DNA of 64,000 nucleotides from Bemisia tabaci (GCF_918797505.1 NC_092795.1:20695131-20759130), one strand, 5' to 3'; shown: positions 36,329-48,717, counted from the first letter of the stretch. Numbers and translations are program-made. Notes: generated from the sequence alone by a model not told the origin.

Positions 36329-36604
36329 TCAATCATCCTCAGGAGGAGAGAGCCAGCTTTGTGCCCATCTCTTAGGCGGTTGTCCAGGTAATTTTTTCCC
36401 TAAGGGTTGTCCGGTCAAACATTTTTTTGCTAGTCTCTCTTCATCCATTCGGTCAACGTGCTCCGACCACATCTTTCTCCTCGAACTAGTCCACTTGCCT
36501 ACATCTTACACCCCAAGAGCATCCCTGATGGACTCGCCGGTCTGCCAATCCCAAAGTGTAAAACCTGCTATCTCTCTTAAAACTTTCATCTCAACGGTGT
36601 AAAC
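36329..36604 (-). pseudogene. LINE reverse-transcriptase ORF, C-terminal remnant
   Basis: One minus-strand frame, ending at TGA 36329-36331, reads EMKVLREIAGFTLWDWQ, then ESIRDALGV, then WSEHVDRMDEERLAKK and finally GQPPKRW. This is the familiar C-terminal tail of insect non-LTR (RTE/Jockey/CR1-like) ORF2 proteins: an EMR.LR.IAG.T..D block, a W..HV.RM block and a final GRP..RW. One in-frame TAA (36506-36508), just after DALGV, breaks it. Upstream of EMKVLREI, where the rest of the reverse transcriptase should be, the frame continues into a 21-bp minisatellite instead. It is a 5'-truncated dead copy. Confidence 0.8.
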
Positions 36605-37059
36605 CAGCACAAAATCGCTGATCGACAGCACAAAATCGCTGATCGACAGCACAAAATCGCTGATCGACAGCACAAAATCGCTGATCGACAGCACGAAATC
36701 GCTGATCGACAGCACAAAATCGCTGATTGATAGCACAAAATCGCTGATCGATAGCCCAAAATCGCTGATCGACAGCACAAAATCGCTGATCGACAGCACA
36801 GAATCGCTGATCGATAGCACAAAATCGCTGATCGACAGCACAAAATCGCTGATCGACAGCACGAAATCGCTGATCGACAGCACAAAATCGCTGATCGACA
36901 GCACAAAATCGCTGATCGATAGCACAAAATCGCTGATTGACAGCACAAAATCGCTGATCGACAGCACAAAATCGCTGATCGACAGCACAAAATCGCTGAT
37001 CGATAGCACAAAATCGCTGGTCGATAGCACAAAATCGCTGATCGATGGCACAAAAGCGC
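36605..37059. repeat. 21-bp minisatellite, about 21-22 units
   Basis: The unit AGCACAAAATCGCTGATCGAC is tandemly repeated with scattered C/T and A/G changes. Because the unit is a multiple of three, the minus-strand frames stay open. One begins at an ATG (37135) and reads a seven-residue repeat FVLSISD about 21 times, then enters the LINE tail and stops at 36506 (209 residues). I regard that ORF as a by-product of the array, though it could in principle be translated. Confidence 0.95.
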
Positions 37060-37842
37060 TAAATCGAGTGAGTCCCAGGACGACAAGGAAACCCTGTCGA
37101 AGGTCTGCCATTGCACCGGCTTCGGCGTCGGCCATTAATGTGCCCTTTCAAAGTCAAGGGGACAGCGGGGATGAGGCTATTCAACAGGGATATCGGAGGG
37201 GGCACGAGTCCGGCGGGGAGGAGCGAGAGCGATTGAGGGGGTGCTCAAATGAAAGTCCGTGTCCTCGTTTAGGCCCAAATGAGAAGCCCCCGCCCGAACT
37301 GTGATGACTAATACTCGAACATTGATACCCTTATTTTTTTGCAAGTCACGTCGCGGTGCCAATTCGGGGGATTCTTTCGATTTTCCCCGTCAATTCGTCG
37401 CACTGGGGTGAGTTCGAAACCGCGTATCCTGCGTTCGTCATGTGACGTCGCAATTTACCTAAATTATTTTATTTCATAGCAGAGAAGCTGATCAAAATTT
37501 GATACCTCGTATTTCTGCTCATTTTTCTTCGGCCTACAGAGGATATTCTTTAAAAATTTTACAAAATAATAATATTTTCTGTTCATTAAAATGAGTAGGA
37601 AAAACGCATACATTTTAAAGAGAGAAAAAATGTGTTTTTGAACCTTAACTCATTACGAAGCAGTCGATGAATTCTCACATACTTGCACGCACAATTTGCT
37701 AAGTTGCAGATTTTCCGGCGATTTTTTCAATGCAGGGCCGTAAGATCATTTTCATAAAATTTCAGGGTCACGTTTATGGATATCATAAGTAACGTCTTGA
37801 AGAAAAATTAGATATCAATAATTTTCTGATAACATTATTTAG
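37060..37842. other. No gene recognised
   Basis: Contains the ATG-proximal part of the minisatellite frame (MADAEAGAMADLRQ at 37135-37094) and CpG-richer DNA to about 37440, then AT-rich sequence leading to the FAS1-like exon. No other exon is evident. Confidence 0.4.
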
Positions 37843-37982
37843 GGCTTCCGACCAACAAATTCACGCACTTGCTGCAGTTATTACGAAGCGGGACTCATGG
37901 GTCCACCGTCTTTGTGCCGTTTGATTCGTCCGTGGTGCCCATGAAGACATTGGTTAGGGCAAGCAATGAGATGAGAGAACAA
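37843..37982 (+). CDS. Internal exon with a possible FAS1 (fasciclin) domain segment
   Basis: A 140-nt plus-strand block lies between ATTATTTAG and a perfect GTAAGT donor. It reads 2 nt plus 46 open codons and ends in phase 0. The peptide contains FTHLLQLLRSG and then STVFVPFDSSV, which fits the FAS1 pattern of an F..LL.LL..G helix followed by the H1 box TVF.P.D. FAS1 domains occur in extracellular or GPI-anchored adhesion proteins such as insect fasciclin-1. The frame is closed by stops on the intron side. I could not find the neighbouring exons: the incoming intron must be phase 1. The donor and composition argue for a real exon; the family call rests on one short motif. Confidence 0.4.
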
Positions 37983-38115
37983 GTAAGTTTATCATCGGTC
38001 ACCCCTGTTGCTCTAGAATTGTAGGATATGGGTTATAAAGGAGAGGAAAATTCTGGAGATTCTCTTCTAAAACTTGGTTTCTTTACGAGCCATGCTTAAC
38101 TGATTGTGAATAATT

Positions 38116-38164
<49 letters not shown>

Positions 38165-40196
38165 ATGAACAATAATTAACTGATTTTTGCGGTCTGTTAC
38201 GGTTTTATCTTTTTTCTGCACTTTATTTCCTGTCCTCCGTTTGAAAATTACTTGCCGGATAGCTGAAAATCAGCAGAATCAAGTGATGTTCCTTAATTTC
38301 GATTCGAATACAATTTCATCCCCTCGTATTTAAAGCAGTTGCTCGAGGTAAAAACAAACTTCCGAAGTTTCACGCTGGTTTGCGGCACTCTCGATTAGTA
38401 TGCTGTGCTACGGATTCACGGATCCGCCAAAAATTTAATTCATTTCGATGATTATGTAAAATTTCATTTTCAATGAGTTAAAATAGTCGCTCGACCTCGA
38501 ATTTTAGTTTTGAAATTCCAATTCCTCAAAGAGGGAAAGATTTAACTCATAAATCCGACAATGACGCACATTCACCCTTCCAACTGTTTACCCATTACCG
38601 CGACTGCATTTCGTTAATTTCTTATTTGTCGGTGGTGCAAGTTCGCCGGGAGAGTTGCGCGTGCGCCGCGGACATTAGGGAGCTTTTAGCGTGCGTGTGG
38701 GCCTCCCCTCCCCTTCGAACTGCCTTATTAATTCATCACTAATTTAATTATCCTCCGGCTCCTTCGATTGCTTTTTTAACAATCCACGATCGACCTGTTT
38801 GATTTCAGGCCCTCTCTCCCCTCCTCGGAAAATCCATCAGTCGTTATTCATAGACCCGATTCTAGTCCATCAACAACGCAATAAAAAACTCACGGCATCG
38901 TTACGAAAACTGATTCCGCATCGGGGCAATTCCCTCTCATCGGAGTAGCCAAAAACAAATTGACACTTTTTCTTTATGGTAAACCCTCCCCCCCCCATCC
39001 GCACCCCATCTTATACTATTTCTTGGTTAAGAGGAGTCGGCAATCATTTTTTTTTTTCACAAAAATTTTCTTTCGGTTTTTTTCTAATTGATTTCTGCAC
39101 ATACTCAACTGTAATTTAAAACCTTTTTTTTTTTTTTTTTTAAATCTGATCATCATTGAAAAACGTATGCAAGATTTTGTGACGGATGGAGTAATGCAAC
39201 CTTATGTGTGCTCAAAACTTTATACAGGCTTTTCTCCAAACTCTGTTTTTTGACTTTAGGGTACACTTTTCTCAAAATAGTGGATGGATTTTCAAAAACT
39301 TCAATTTTTTTCGCAATTCGTTTTTTAGAATGAGACTAGAAAATTCACTTAGTATTTCGGCAGATACAGTTGGTTGGTTTTTCTTTAAAAAAAAAAAAAT
39401 TACAAAACATAATAAAACCTAAGCGAGAGGATTCGACGCGACGTTGCAATCGGAGATCCGCACTTTTCGACTTTAGCCATCGATAAACATAACAGCAATA
39501 GCGTTTATTATGTCATAATTTTAGGAGCACTGAATTATTTTTTTTCGTCAACATTTTATCCATAAATTCAATTAATTTTTTACAAATAATCCTTAGAATT
39601 TAGAATGTTTCATACGCGCATTAATTATACTCTAATTAAGTGTACTTTTTCGTAATTCTTCCTTTTAGTTGGCCATGTTTTTATTCAAGTTCAGCTGTAT
39701 CTTCGAGCTTCAAAGGCAAAACCACCAAAACATCACGCGGTTACTTGAAAAATTCAGAACGCACATCGAACGCATTTAATCGGGGCGAAGTAAACCAATA
39801 AATAAACCATCGAAACCGCACTTTATTTTCCGCAGCATTCCGATCACCAACGCGTTATAAATACATCAGTATGACGTAACAGTGCGAACATTTGCAGTTG
39901 CACTCACATTCATTGATAATTTTTTCTTCTTTTCAATTCGCAGCCCCGAGCAGACATATAATTTTAGGTTCAATAACGTATTCGTAAACACTACATAATT
40001 ACACTGAATCGGCTTTGTCTCTGACTTGTTGAGTGTTTCTACTAGTTTATCATCATTTTTTCTAACCAAGTGATAACGCAAATCATGCGAAAAGCGGAAA
40101 TATCTCGCCGTGAATTAATTTATTCCATCCTCTGTGTAATCAGAATCTCATAACAACTCCTTAAATGCATCTCGTGCAACAGCATAATCAGCGATA
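37983..40196. other. No further gene recognised; poly(A) tract
   Basis: A 43-base A run lies at 38121-38163. An acceptor-like TTTGATTTCAG at about 38808 opens a short plus-strand frame (14 codons to TAG), which could be a terminal exon of the 37843-37982 gene by phase, but it is too short to claim. T-runs are at 39124-39142 and C-runs near 38989. Confidence 0.35.
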
Positions 40197-40450
40197 CTGC
40201 CGTCCTGAGGAAGAACACCGTATGAACATTCGAGAGTTGCCAAATTTCCTTCGATAAAATGTTTGTTTTTGAGGAAAATTAGGAATATTTTTCCTTTAAA
40301 TTTTCAGAAGTTTTAGATCAAATTACAAACAAATTTACCTGAGAAATTGGTAAACAAATATCCAAAAAAAAATTCTGAAAATTATTGATTTGCCAGGAGA
40401 AATTTGGCAACGCCTGAAGGCTCATACGGCGTTTTTCCTCAACACGGCAG
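40197..40450. mobile_element. MITE family A, copy 2
   Basis: 254 bases. It starts CTGCCGTCCTGAGGAAGAAC after a TA (40195-40196) and ends CAACACGGCAG. The left arm carries the CATTCGAGAGTTGCC version, the right arm the GCCTTCAGGCGTTGCC version (inverted). The TA on the right is lost. Confidence 0.9.
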
Positions 40451-42750
40451 GGTGGGTACTCGCGTACTCGCGGAGTAAGTATCGGTACTCCCGCCTCGAA
40501 GAAAATATGAAAAATGAAGGAAAATCAAAACACCCCCGACTGATGTATTCTTGCCCTTTTTTGATGCTCTTTTACGGTTTCATGGAAGGTTAATTCATAA
40601 TCGCTCTGGTGGTTTGCATAAGAAACTCAAAAATTCAATTTTCATCATTTTGCCTCGCCACACAACCCCCCGCCGTTGGCATGAATAAAAGATTCTTTAT
40701 GTAAATAAAAATATGTAAATGGGGTAACGGGGTGAGTCTGAAGTTAAGCGAGTTTCTAGAGACTTTGTAATATCTACACTCTTTGCCTGTCGACCTCGAC
40801 ATCCTCGCTCAGGTCAAAATGCCCTCGAAAATATGTCCAAAAAATATGTCTACATTTCTCTAAATATGAGATATGAGCTATGATTTCATGATGAGATCTG
40901 TGATTAATTTTGTCAAATTTGTCATTATCGAACTGAATTTCACTTTGCTTCCCAACAATTTTTCCATAAATATATTTATAATTGACACATGGTAAACACG
41001 ACGAAAATCAACTTTTATATATTTTGTGCAATTTTTATTGACACCGAAATAATCTCTGCTGACGTTAAACTAATAAACCAGGTAATGTTCGTTTAAAATA
41101 TAGGTAGAGTCTTATTCTGATAGCTCAGAATCCACGAAGAATCAACTCTCAAATTTTAATCCTGAGTCTCATTTGCCTGTTACATGGAGTCTACCGTGCT
41201 ATCAGGCCAGAATGACATGAGACTAAAGAAATATATGGAAAATTGAACATTTTAGGTAAATATATCATGGAATTTCATGAGACTTCGGGACTGCGAGACT
41301 TCATAATGTACTTCAAATATGAAATGTGTATCTCAGTAGCTGGGTACGCAAACCGCACTCAAACAGACCTTTTATAAAAAATAAAAAAAAAAATTATTAT
41401 TTTCTTTATGTGTCTCAATTTTCATAGCAATAATAAATGTGAATAAAATGATATCTTAGGTCAACCTGTAAATTTCACTTAATTCCTCAGCTAAATGTTA
41501 ATTGTTCCTCTGCAATCTAGAGTATTTTCGTTACATTTATTTAATTTCGGAAATTCTCTAAAATCTTTCACGTAAAATTTCATGTAATTCGCACCACGCT
41601 GCAGCAGTGTCAACATGAAAGTTTTCAACACTTGATCGAACAGGATGCAATGCAAAATGCAATGGCTGGCGGTTGCGTCTTGACATGAATCCCGCGCCGG
41701 CATGTATGTCGCGGGGCGCTGCTGGCGCCGGCAGTTCTCGCCCCGCGATCTCCCGGGACGGTCGCTGTCACGCTCTCAACTTCGTCGCATCCGTGTTCGA
41801 ATCCTTACGAAGTTCACGTGTTCGTCTCAAATCCAAAACAAACGTGACGGTTTTTTTTCACTTTTTCGATTTTTTAGCCTCGAACGTTGTCGCGTATTTT
41901 CTCGCTAAAATTTAACACAAGTGTTATTTCATACTCTCCAAACATTTCTTTTTTAATATTTCATAGTCCATAAAACACGATTCGCACATGTTTTCCCAAA
42001 GCTAAAATAGTTGCTCACTCCCTTACAATAAGCCCTCTGATTTCTAACCTACCTCCTTTTTGAACTTGAAAAAGTGCGCGATAATCTCGAGAAACATTTT
42101 TTACTTTTTTAAGCGGCTGTATTTTGTTTTTTTGGCGACGGTTTTTTACACCATATTTTGAAGTTAATTTTTTTTCTGTATATTTTTTCGGCATATTTGT
42201 TAGATATTTTTTTAATTTTGAAGCTCGTTCATCTTTCAACTGCCAACATGAAGAAAATAGAACGTTTCTTTCAATAGAAATTACTCTGAGGAAAACTTGC
42301 GCCTTTGTTCCTTTAGTGCATTGCAACGATAAAGCTCAGAGTGCAATTCCGGATGATTGCAATTCCCATTTGAATATAAAAAATTCAAAAACGTGTCGAT
42401 GTGTTTTACGTGCTGACAGTAATGAAAAAACGACCTAGGTCCGTCGATGGCCCTCGAACAAGTATTTTTTAAAAGATATAACGGTTGTGAATAAAAGCTG
42501 TATTATGGCGTTATGAAGTTTAAAAGTGTGTGCACGGTACTCAGTATTTCATTCGTGACGAATGCCGTATATTTAAAAGTGAAATTTTCTTAAATGCCGG
42601 TCAGATGACCATCCATCAAGCGGCGATTCTCCTTGATGAGGGGTGCAAGTCGAGCGCGGAAATATCCTAGTGTTGTGCGGGTTGCGTGCTTTGAGTTCTA
42701 GTCGAATAGTGCGTCTGTGCTCGCCCTGTGGAATAATTTACGGCGGAAAC
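40451..42750. other. No confirmed gene; CpG-rich patch upstream of a first exon
   Basis: Mostly AT-rich. At 41660-41830 the sequence is strikingly CpG-rich (GCGCCGGCATGTATGTCGCG-like) and could be a promoter or first-exon region for the plus-strand gene starting at 42751, about 1 kb away. The overlapping plus-strand frames there are open only because stop codons are rare in GC-rich DNA. Confidence 0.35.
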
Positions 42751-42850
42751 ATGAGGTTGCTGATAATCACTGTCTGTCTGTGTGTCATCAAAGGCTCCTC
42801 AGCGCAAGCACCGCCACTTCACGAGGGGGCAACCATTTTCCATCACGAAA
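42751..42850 (+). CDS. First coding exon with signal peptide
   Basis: An ATG in a reasonable context (GGAAACATGA) opens 33 codons. The first 19 form a clear signal peptide (MRLLIITVCLCVIKGSSAQA), followed by PPLHEGATIFHHE. The exon then runs into a consensus donor (CACGAAA|GTGAGT), leaving one base of a split codon. This is the standard shape of the first exon of a secreted or membrane protein. The 190 bases upstream are GC-richer and could be its 5' UTR. The only phase-compatible partner I can see in the window is 45492-45685. Otherwise the remaining exons lie beyond the right edge or are undetected. Confidence 0.5.
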
Positions 42851-45491
42851 GTGAGTCGCTTGTTACTGTGTTTATCTTCTCTACTGCTGCTTTTACAATG
42901 ACGACGCTCCTCGTTTCAGAATTTCCTCGGTATTTACTTTGCTTCAAGGAGCCCACTCGAAGGGTGAATTCCTAACTTGCAAAATGAGAAAATGAGAAAT
43001 AAAAAATGAATCACCTACAAATATTCCTGTGAAAGAACTTAGGTTGTTTCAAAGGAAACTCCATTTTTTCCTAATTGGAAGAAAAAAGTGTCCAGTTCCT
43101 TTCGGAGGTAATCATTCGCAACAGAAAAATTCTCCATGGTACAGCCGAAAATATTCCCATGATGGGAAATATTAAAAGGGTGCTCCTATCCATTCAAAAG
43201 GAACGTTGCTTACTGCAGAATTTCTTTCACAAAAAACAGAGATATGAATCGCAATTGAATGGTATAAAACTGCGAAATTCTGTGACGTGCGACGTTGCCA
43301 ACTCCTTGTACCTGACATTCCGATCGTGAGCTTCAAAAAACACGTACATTAATTTGAGGAATGAACATTTTTGTTTGAACTATCCACAGAATATTCTGAA
43401 AAGGGGAAGAAATTACAAAATGTTCCCAGAAATTAAACCATAAAATTGTATAAAAAAAAAAAAAACCAAAAAAAAAAACAAATCTGCAACGACGCAGGCG
43501 AAATCCGTACCTCTAGAGTTTCATTATTGATTTTGTGTTGATCAGCATAAACGTACGGTTATAAACTAAAAATCGAAGGAGACAGGGATTTTAGGGTCAA
43601 CGAATTGAAAATATATTTATTATTACCTACTACATTATCGTTCTGTCAATAGGGGCTCATGCATGTTTCCGCAGAAAACATGGCAAGAAAAGTCAAAATG
43701 AACCTCAGTAACTATTGATGAGGATTGTAGTTTAAAGAATGTATTTTAATGAAGATATTTAAAATTAAAAAATGTTTCGGAGCTCAAAAATGTCGGATGA
43801 AAATGCAACTATCCACCTCCCAGTGGAGCAAAGTAATACCAAAGCATTCGCACATCATTCCTTGGGGTAGAGTGTGTTTTTGCGAATGTGTCAAATTCTG
43901 TTTTATCCACGAAATTTGCCCCTTCAAAAAATATACTCATGTGCATTGACCACTGAGGCCCTATTCCTCATCGATGTGCAAAATTTGTGAAATTTCTCCA
44001 TGATCTTGTCTTTTCTTATCTTTTCTTTTTTTAAAAAATACTTTCCATAGAAAGTCAGCACAGAAATACAAGTTAATTTTCTTTTAAGGAAGATAAAACA
44101 ATAGAGGCATCAAACCTTAAGTTTAATGCTTTACAGTCTCACACTAGTTATTCGTAAAGGAATATAAAACCTAAAATATAAATCGATTGAAGAAAAAAGT
44201 CACGCGCATACAAATTACTATACGGGATATCATGTTTTATTGCTCGCAAAACTTTTAATTAAAATAACTTAAGACCATCAAAAAGCGGTCTTTTCAGGGA
44301 TAAAAGAGGAAAACTTTGTGCACCCAGCAATAAAATTAAGTGACATTTAAAAAGTAGAAAGAGAAACAGGAAACTTATAGTAGTAGTAGCAGTAGTATTA
44401 GTAATATACGTTAATTTGAAAGCGGTGCCGTAGCAATAACTATGGTCAAGTACGTGGAGAAGGAAAATCAAGACGAGAAGAGATTTTGAGATGGAGTCTC
44501 AATCAGCCTTTTTAATGTATTTATCCGTGTAAGTTTACTTTTTAAGAGAAAGCTACGTTTCTTGTAAACACTTTTAATAAGTATGCCTGATGATGTGATG
44601 AGAAATAATTGTGAGTGAAATGTTTACACGCATCTTTCACCAACAATCCATTAATAGCACTATAGCGGCGGCGTGGAATTTGAACTACGAAAGTGCAACA
44701 ACAAAATTCTTCTTACATTGAAGGGCCTGGCCTCTTCATATGCCGCACTGTACCTACTTGGCGTTCGGTAAAAACCTCAATTTATAGTTTTTATAATTTT
44801 TTTATATTATTTTATTTTTTTTTATTGGTTTTATTGCTTCTATTCTTTTCCCCAGTCAAATGACTCTGGAACTTTCTTATCGGTCGAGATGCGACACGCT
44901 TTTCTACGCATCTAAATCAGTGTTTCAACCTAGGTATATGACCTCAGAGTTTTCTGATTAGTTGGATCTTAGATCAATCAGAATCTGTGTTAATTTTTCT
45001 GCATGATTTTTGCATATTTGCTTAGGACGATGCAAAAAAGGCTTCAAACCAAGTAAGAAAGAGGATTCATCCCTTGAAGTTTTCGGGATTGTCGGGTTCA
45101 TGACATGTATAGAATATTATGGCGGCGTCGAGAGATTGGGATGACTTTTCAATAGACATACATACATAAGAGTCGCTCTCCGGCGCTCTGCGACGCCTAC
45201 ATGCCACAAAACTCGGTCGTCCCACAGATCATCAGGGAGATCTATGGAGATCAAGAGTTTAAATAGACACCTCTGCGAATTCTAGTCACCAAATTCAGGC
45301 ATTTCTCTAACTGCGGGCCATAGTTTTCCATTATTAGTTTAATAAGCACATTTCTGGGGGGATCAAATTTTTTCTTAAAAAGATCAGAATCATGAGTAGC
45401 ATCAAAATTTGCCCCGGCAAGCGTGATTTTTCAGAATTTTCTGTATCTCTCCTCTGGTGAGAAATCTTCCTGGCTCTCACGTCCTCCCCAG
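42851..45491. other. Presumed intron of the signal-peptide gene
   Basis: No coding sequence that I can defend. It contains A-runs near 43452-43480 and an AGT-rich microsatellite-like stretch at about 44378-44402. A T-rich patch lies at 44797-44830. Confidence 0.35.
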
Positions 45492-45685
45492 ACGCCCATT
45501 TTGAGGACATCAAGGACATCAAATATGCCAAAGCCGTCGAAAAATTACTCACTACTGACACAATTCTAATGTTGGTTTACCGGTGCATCGTGCCACGAAA
45601 AAACCGGGTGTTGGGAAGTGCCGGCTGCCGGGTCGCCCGGTTGCAGTATTGCTCCTCCCTGCTTTCCGGCATCCAGTGTACTTAA
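45492..45685 (+). CDS. Candidate second exon of the signal-peptide gene
   Basis: A strongly pyrimidine-rich acceptor (GGCTCTCACGTCCTCCCCAG) opens a plus-strand frame with 2 nt completing a codon, then 63 codons and TAA. The phase matches the exon at 42751-42850, and the joint codon would be AAC (Asn). The first 20 residues (AHFEDIKDIKYAKAVEKLLT) look coding. The rest is Arg/Cys/Leu-rich and less convincing, so the true exon may end earlier at a donor I cannot identify. If the join is right and complete, the protein has 97 residues. Confidence 0.25.
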
Positions 45686-46167
45686 TTCTTGGTTTTATTA
45701 CACCAGTATGCCCATTTTGTGTGCACCCATCCCCCTCCATGTCATCCCTTTTATCTTAACACATGATTTTTATTACCTTTCATTACCATTCGCTTTTATT
45801 GCCCACATTGAAATCGTGGACATCTGATTTACGGTCGATGTCACCGGTTCTTTTTTCGCAGCATTGTCTGGCACTCATAACTTTTGATTGTCTCAGCGTA
45901 GACGTCTCGCTCTCTCATACGCGGGAATTGGATGGATCAATGCAATGGTCGGTGCCTTCCAGATGCGTTCTTAGCAGCTGGCTCGAGGCGCGCCTGTAAA
46001 ACACCTCGTGCGAGGGGCCAGTGTTTACTTTGGACGTTTGAAATGGCAATGGGTAAAGTGGTGTAAAGAGCCCCGAAATTAGTTTTGCACGTGATTCGAC
46101 TCACTTCTACTCGGGTGTTTAGACCAACCAGACGTTTGAATGGGTCAGTAGTAATAGCTGTGTAATC

Positions 46168-46417
46168 CTGCCGTGAGAAGGAATAACGCCGTATGAACAT
46201 TCGAGAGTTGCCAAATTTCCCTCGATAAAATGTTTATTTTTAAGGAAAGCTATGAATAATTATATTTGAAATTTGTAGAAACTTTAGGTAAAGTTGCTAA
46301 CAAAATTATAAGAAAAATTGGAAGGAAAATATTTACAAATTCCGAGAATTTGTGATCTACCAAAGGAAATTTGGCAACGCCTGAAGGTTCATACGGCGTT
46401 ATTCCCTCGCATGGCAG
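46168..46417. mobile_element. MITE family A, copy 3
   Basis: 250 bases, CTGCCGTGAGAAGGAATAAC at the left and GCATGGCAG at the right. The left arm has the CATTCGAGAGTTGCC version and the right arm the CCTTCAGGCGTTGCC version. Ends and flanks are more mutated than in copies 5 and 6. Confidence 0.85.
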
Positions 46418-46670
46418 AATCGTGATTAGATGGTTGAAACTTATAAAATGGACCAGCTAGCCAGTTTTGGAAATTGAGCATGTGGATCGAAAGTGCACTA
46501 TACCACATCCTAACGTTTAAACGATTTTATAACTCCAATCTCCACACAAAGCCAAACAAAAAAAATCGCAATCCATCCCTCCTTTCTGAAAAGTATAGTG
46601 AGGAAATCGTTTCAAATCATTTTCCGCGCGTTAGTATGCACCGTATGGTTTCCTCCACATTAGATTAATC

Positions 46671-46898
46671 AATAGGACGTGTTTCTGCTAATTAGAACTA
46701 CGCGCCAATTTCACTTCCTTTTGGGGATTTCAAACTCCCGGATAGCGCATTCTGTCAAACGGAACTAAGCGCCATGGAAAAGCATTGTGAGCATAGAACG
46801 GCAGCGGGTCTTGAACCACCTGCACCCGCCAATCCAACCCCCTCGCCCTGCTTCCCTCTATATTCTGCTTAGTTACGTTTAGCAGAAATACGTCCAAT
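46671..46898. mobile_element. MITE family E, copy 1
   Basis: 228 bases with ends (A)TAGGACGTGTTTCTG...CAGAAATACGTCCAAT. It shares CCGGATAGCGCATTCTGTCA and AACGGAACTAAGCGCCATGG with the copy at 61561-61786, in the opposite orientation. There is no ORF. Confidence 0.8.
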
Positions 46899-48686
46899 AC
46901 AAGTAAAGTATTGCAAAAATCTCGTTGGTTATAGTAAAAAATGTAAATCTCCATTGCAACGTTTCAAAATCTTCAGTCATTTACTTATCTAGTTTGATAT
47001 GAGCTAGGTCAATATAAAATTCCTTGAAATTTTCTATGAATATTTTTGAATGAATGAATTAAAGTCACAGAAAATTTGGATAGAAAATGTGGTTGGTTTT
47101 TACAAAAATTATAAAATAAATGAGTAAGTATAAATAAAACTTGGGCGTCCCTTTGCAACGTCGAAATCGGAAATCAACATTTTTCGATTTGCTAATATGC
47201 CTAAAATTCTGCAACGTCGCAAACCGAGATACGTGGTGCGGGAGTTTCATCGTCTCCTCCGAACATATAGGTTTCCTCACTAAATTTAAGCTCGAGTTTC
47301 TGCGGCAACCCTGCTCGAATTTTGATCGCCCAATTGCCATAATTTTATTTTCATCTCGCCGTAGACGGGCCGAACGACATGGAAGCTGTAAAGAAATCAT
47401 AACCTCCGACCAATGTTTCACAGTTTCTAAAAATACTTACCCGCGCCCAGTCTCGCTTCCCAGCCGTTTAACATCCGACGTTCGAAAGGAACCCGTAAGG
47501 GTCCATAACCAAGATTTGTAATTTTTTAATTACATCTTTATTCGCATTAACGTCCTGGAGGAGTGAATATTTTTTCTCCAGCAGCGAACAAATGTACCGA
47601 GAGTGACGGTTTCAGCCCCTCTGTTTTTACATCGCCAGGCAAGAGGCCAGCAATTTATGGAGTCTCGCCACAGAGGGTGGGGTTGTTGACGGGTGACCCC
47701 CCCCCCACCCCCACCCTCCCCGCCCCCGGGGAGTCCGTCTAAGTTTTTATCGCTTATTGTGACTCGTATGAAATCAGATTTTCTCCCGGGCCCCGCCTCC
47801 GAGCGCTCCCTTTGATTTCTTTCTTACAGCGTATTTATGAATCATATTATTCTGCCTTCCATGAGTTTTATTTCTGGACGGGGAGAGATGGGAAACTCGA
47901 GCAACAATCTATAAGCTGATTCACTCCCCCAAGGCCGTATTACTCATGCCCCATAAAATCTAACGGGGTGCTTTTCGTTTTCGTCAACAACTCTCTAACC
48001 CACCCGCTCTCTCATTAAGTGAATTGAGCATGGAGCTCCGGAATAATGTTTTGGTTTGGACCCCCGGGTGAAGGGCGTTGTTATGCAAGCGAAACTTGAG
48101 GCTCCAATCACGTCTCCTTCACGCCCGGCGGATCTCCATGCAAACTTCAGTTTTCTTTAAAAAGTTAACTTGGAAGCTTTGGACCCGGGCATAATATTTT
48201 CGCACGCGTAGCTCAAGTAAAGAAAACACGGTGGCGTTTTCTGACGAAAGCATCCGCACTTCCGCAGGGGTTGACTTCAAGTTGAGCGCAGTTAATCACA
48301 TCACACTTAAATTAAAAAGTGCTCTGCGCCACCATTTTTTTTTTTTTTTTGAAACGCATCGACGGTGAAACTGCAAAAATGCGTATCGCCCACCGTATTC
48401 TTTACCTTAATTAACCTGAATTTTGAGAAATGTAAACATTTTTTTACGTAGAAATTCATCCCTTTCTTTGAGAGATACTTGAAACAATTTTAAGGCCTTG
48501 TCTCCATGGGCCGTTTCACGGGATTTGTCACAGGAGAAAATCCCACCAACGAAGTCGGGGAAAATATTGAGTTAATCAATATTTACTTATACAAAAACTA
48601 TACAATGTTTAGATTATCTCGATATTTTCCCCAGTACCAAGTATGGTCCTTGCACCCCTAAGACCAACTGAGGGAGGGAAAAGAAG
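46899..48686. other. No gene recognised
   Basis: Near 47147-47235 two imperfect GCAACGTCG(A/C)AA words flank a short inverted region. A minus-strand donor (GCGG|GTAAGTATT) at about 47442 has no supported exon. A C-run occurs at 47698-47706. GC-richer sequence at 47630-48130 shows no coding signature. Confidence 0.4.

Positions 48687-48717
<31 letters not shown>

Noticed and set aside
36605..37059. CRISPR array
   Set aside because: The 21-bp repeats are directly tandem with no spacers, and the context is eukaryotic.
36586..37116. 176-codon frame with repeated CRSAILCC
   Set aside because: It is the alternate frame of the 21-bp minisatellite and has no independent support.
47065..47521. Facing frames of 118 and 126 codons
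   Set aside because: The composition is noise-like, and the stretch contains a short inverted repeat with GCAACGTCG words. Splice signals do not bound the frames.
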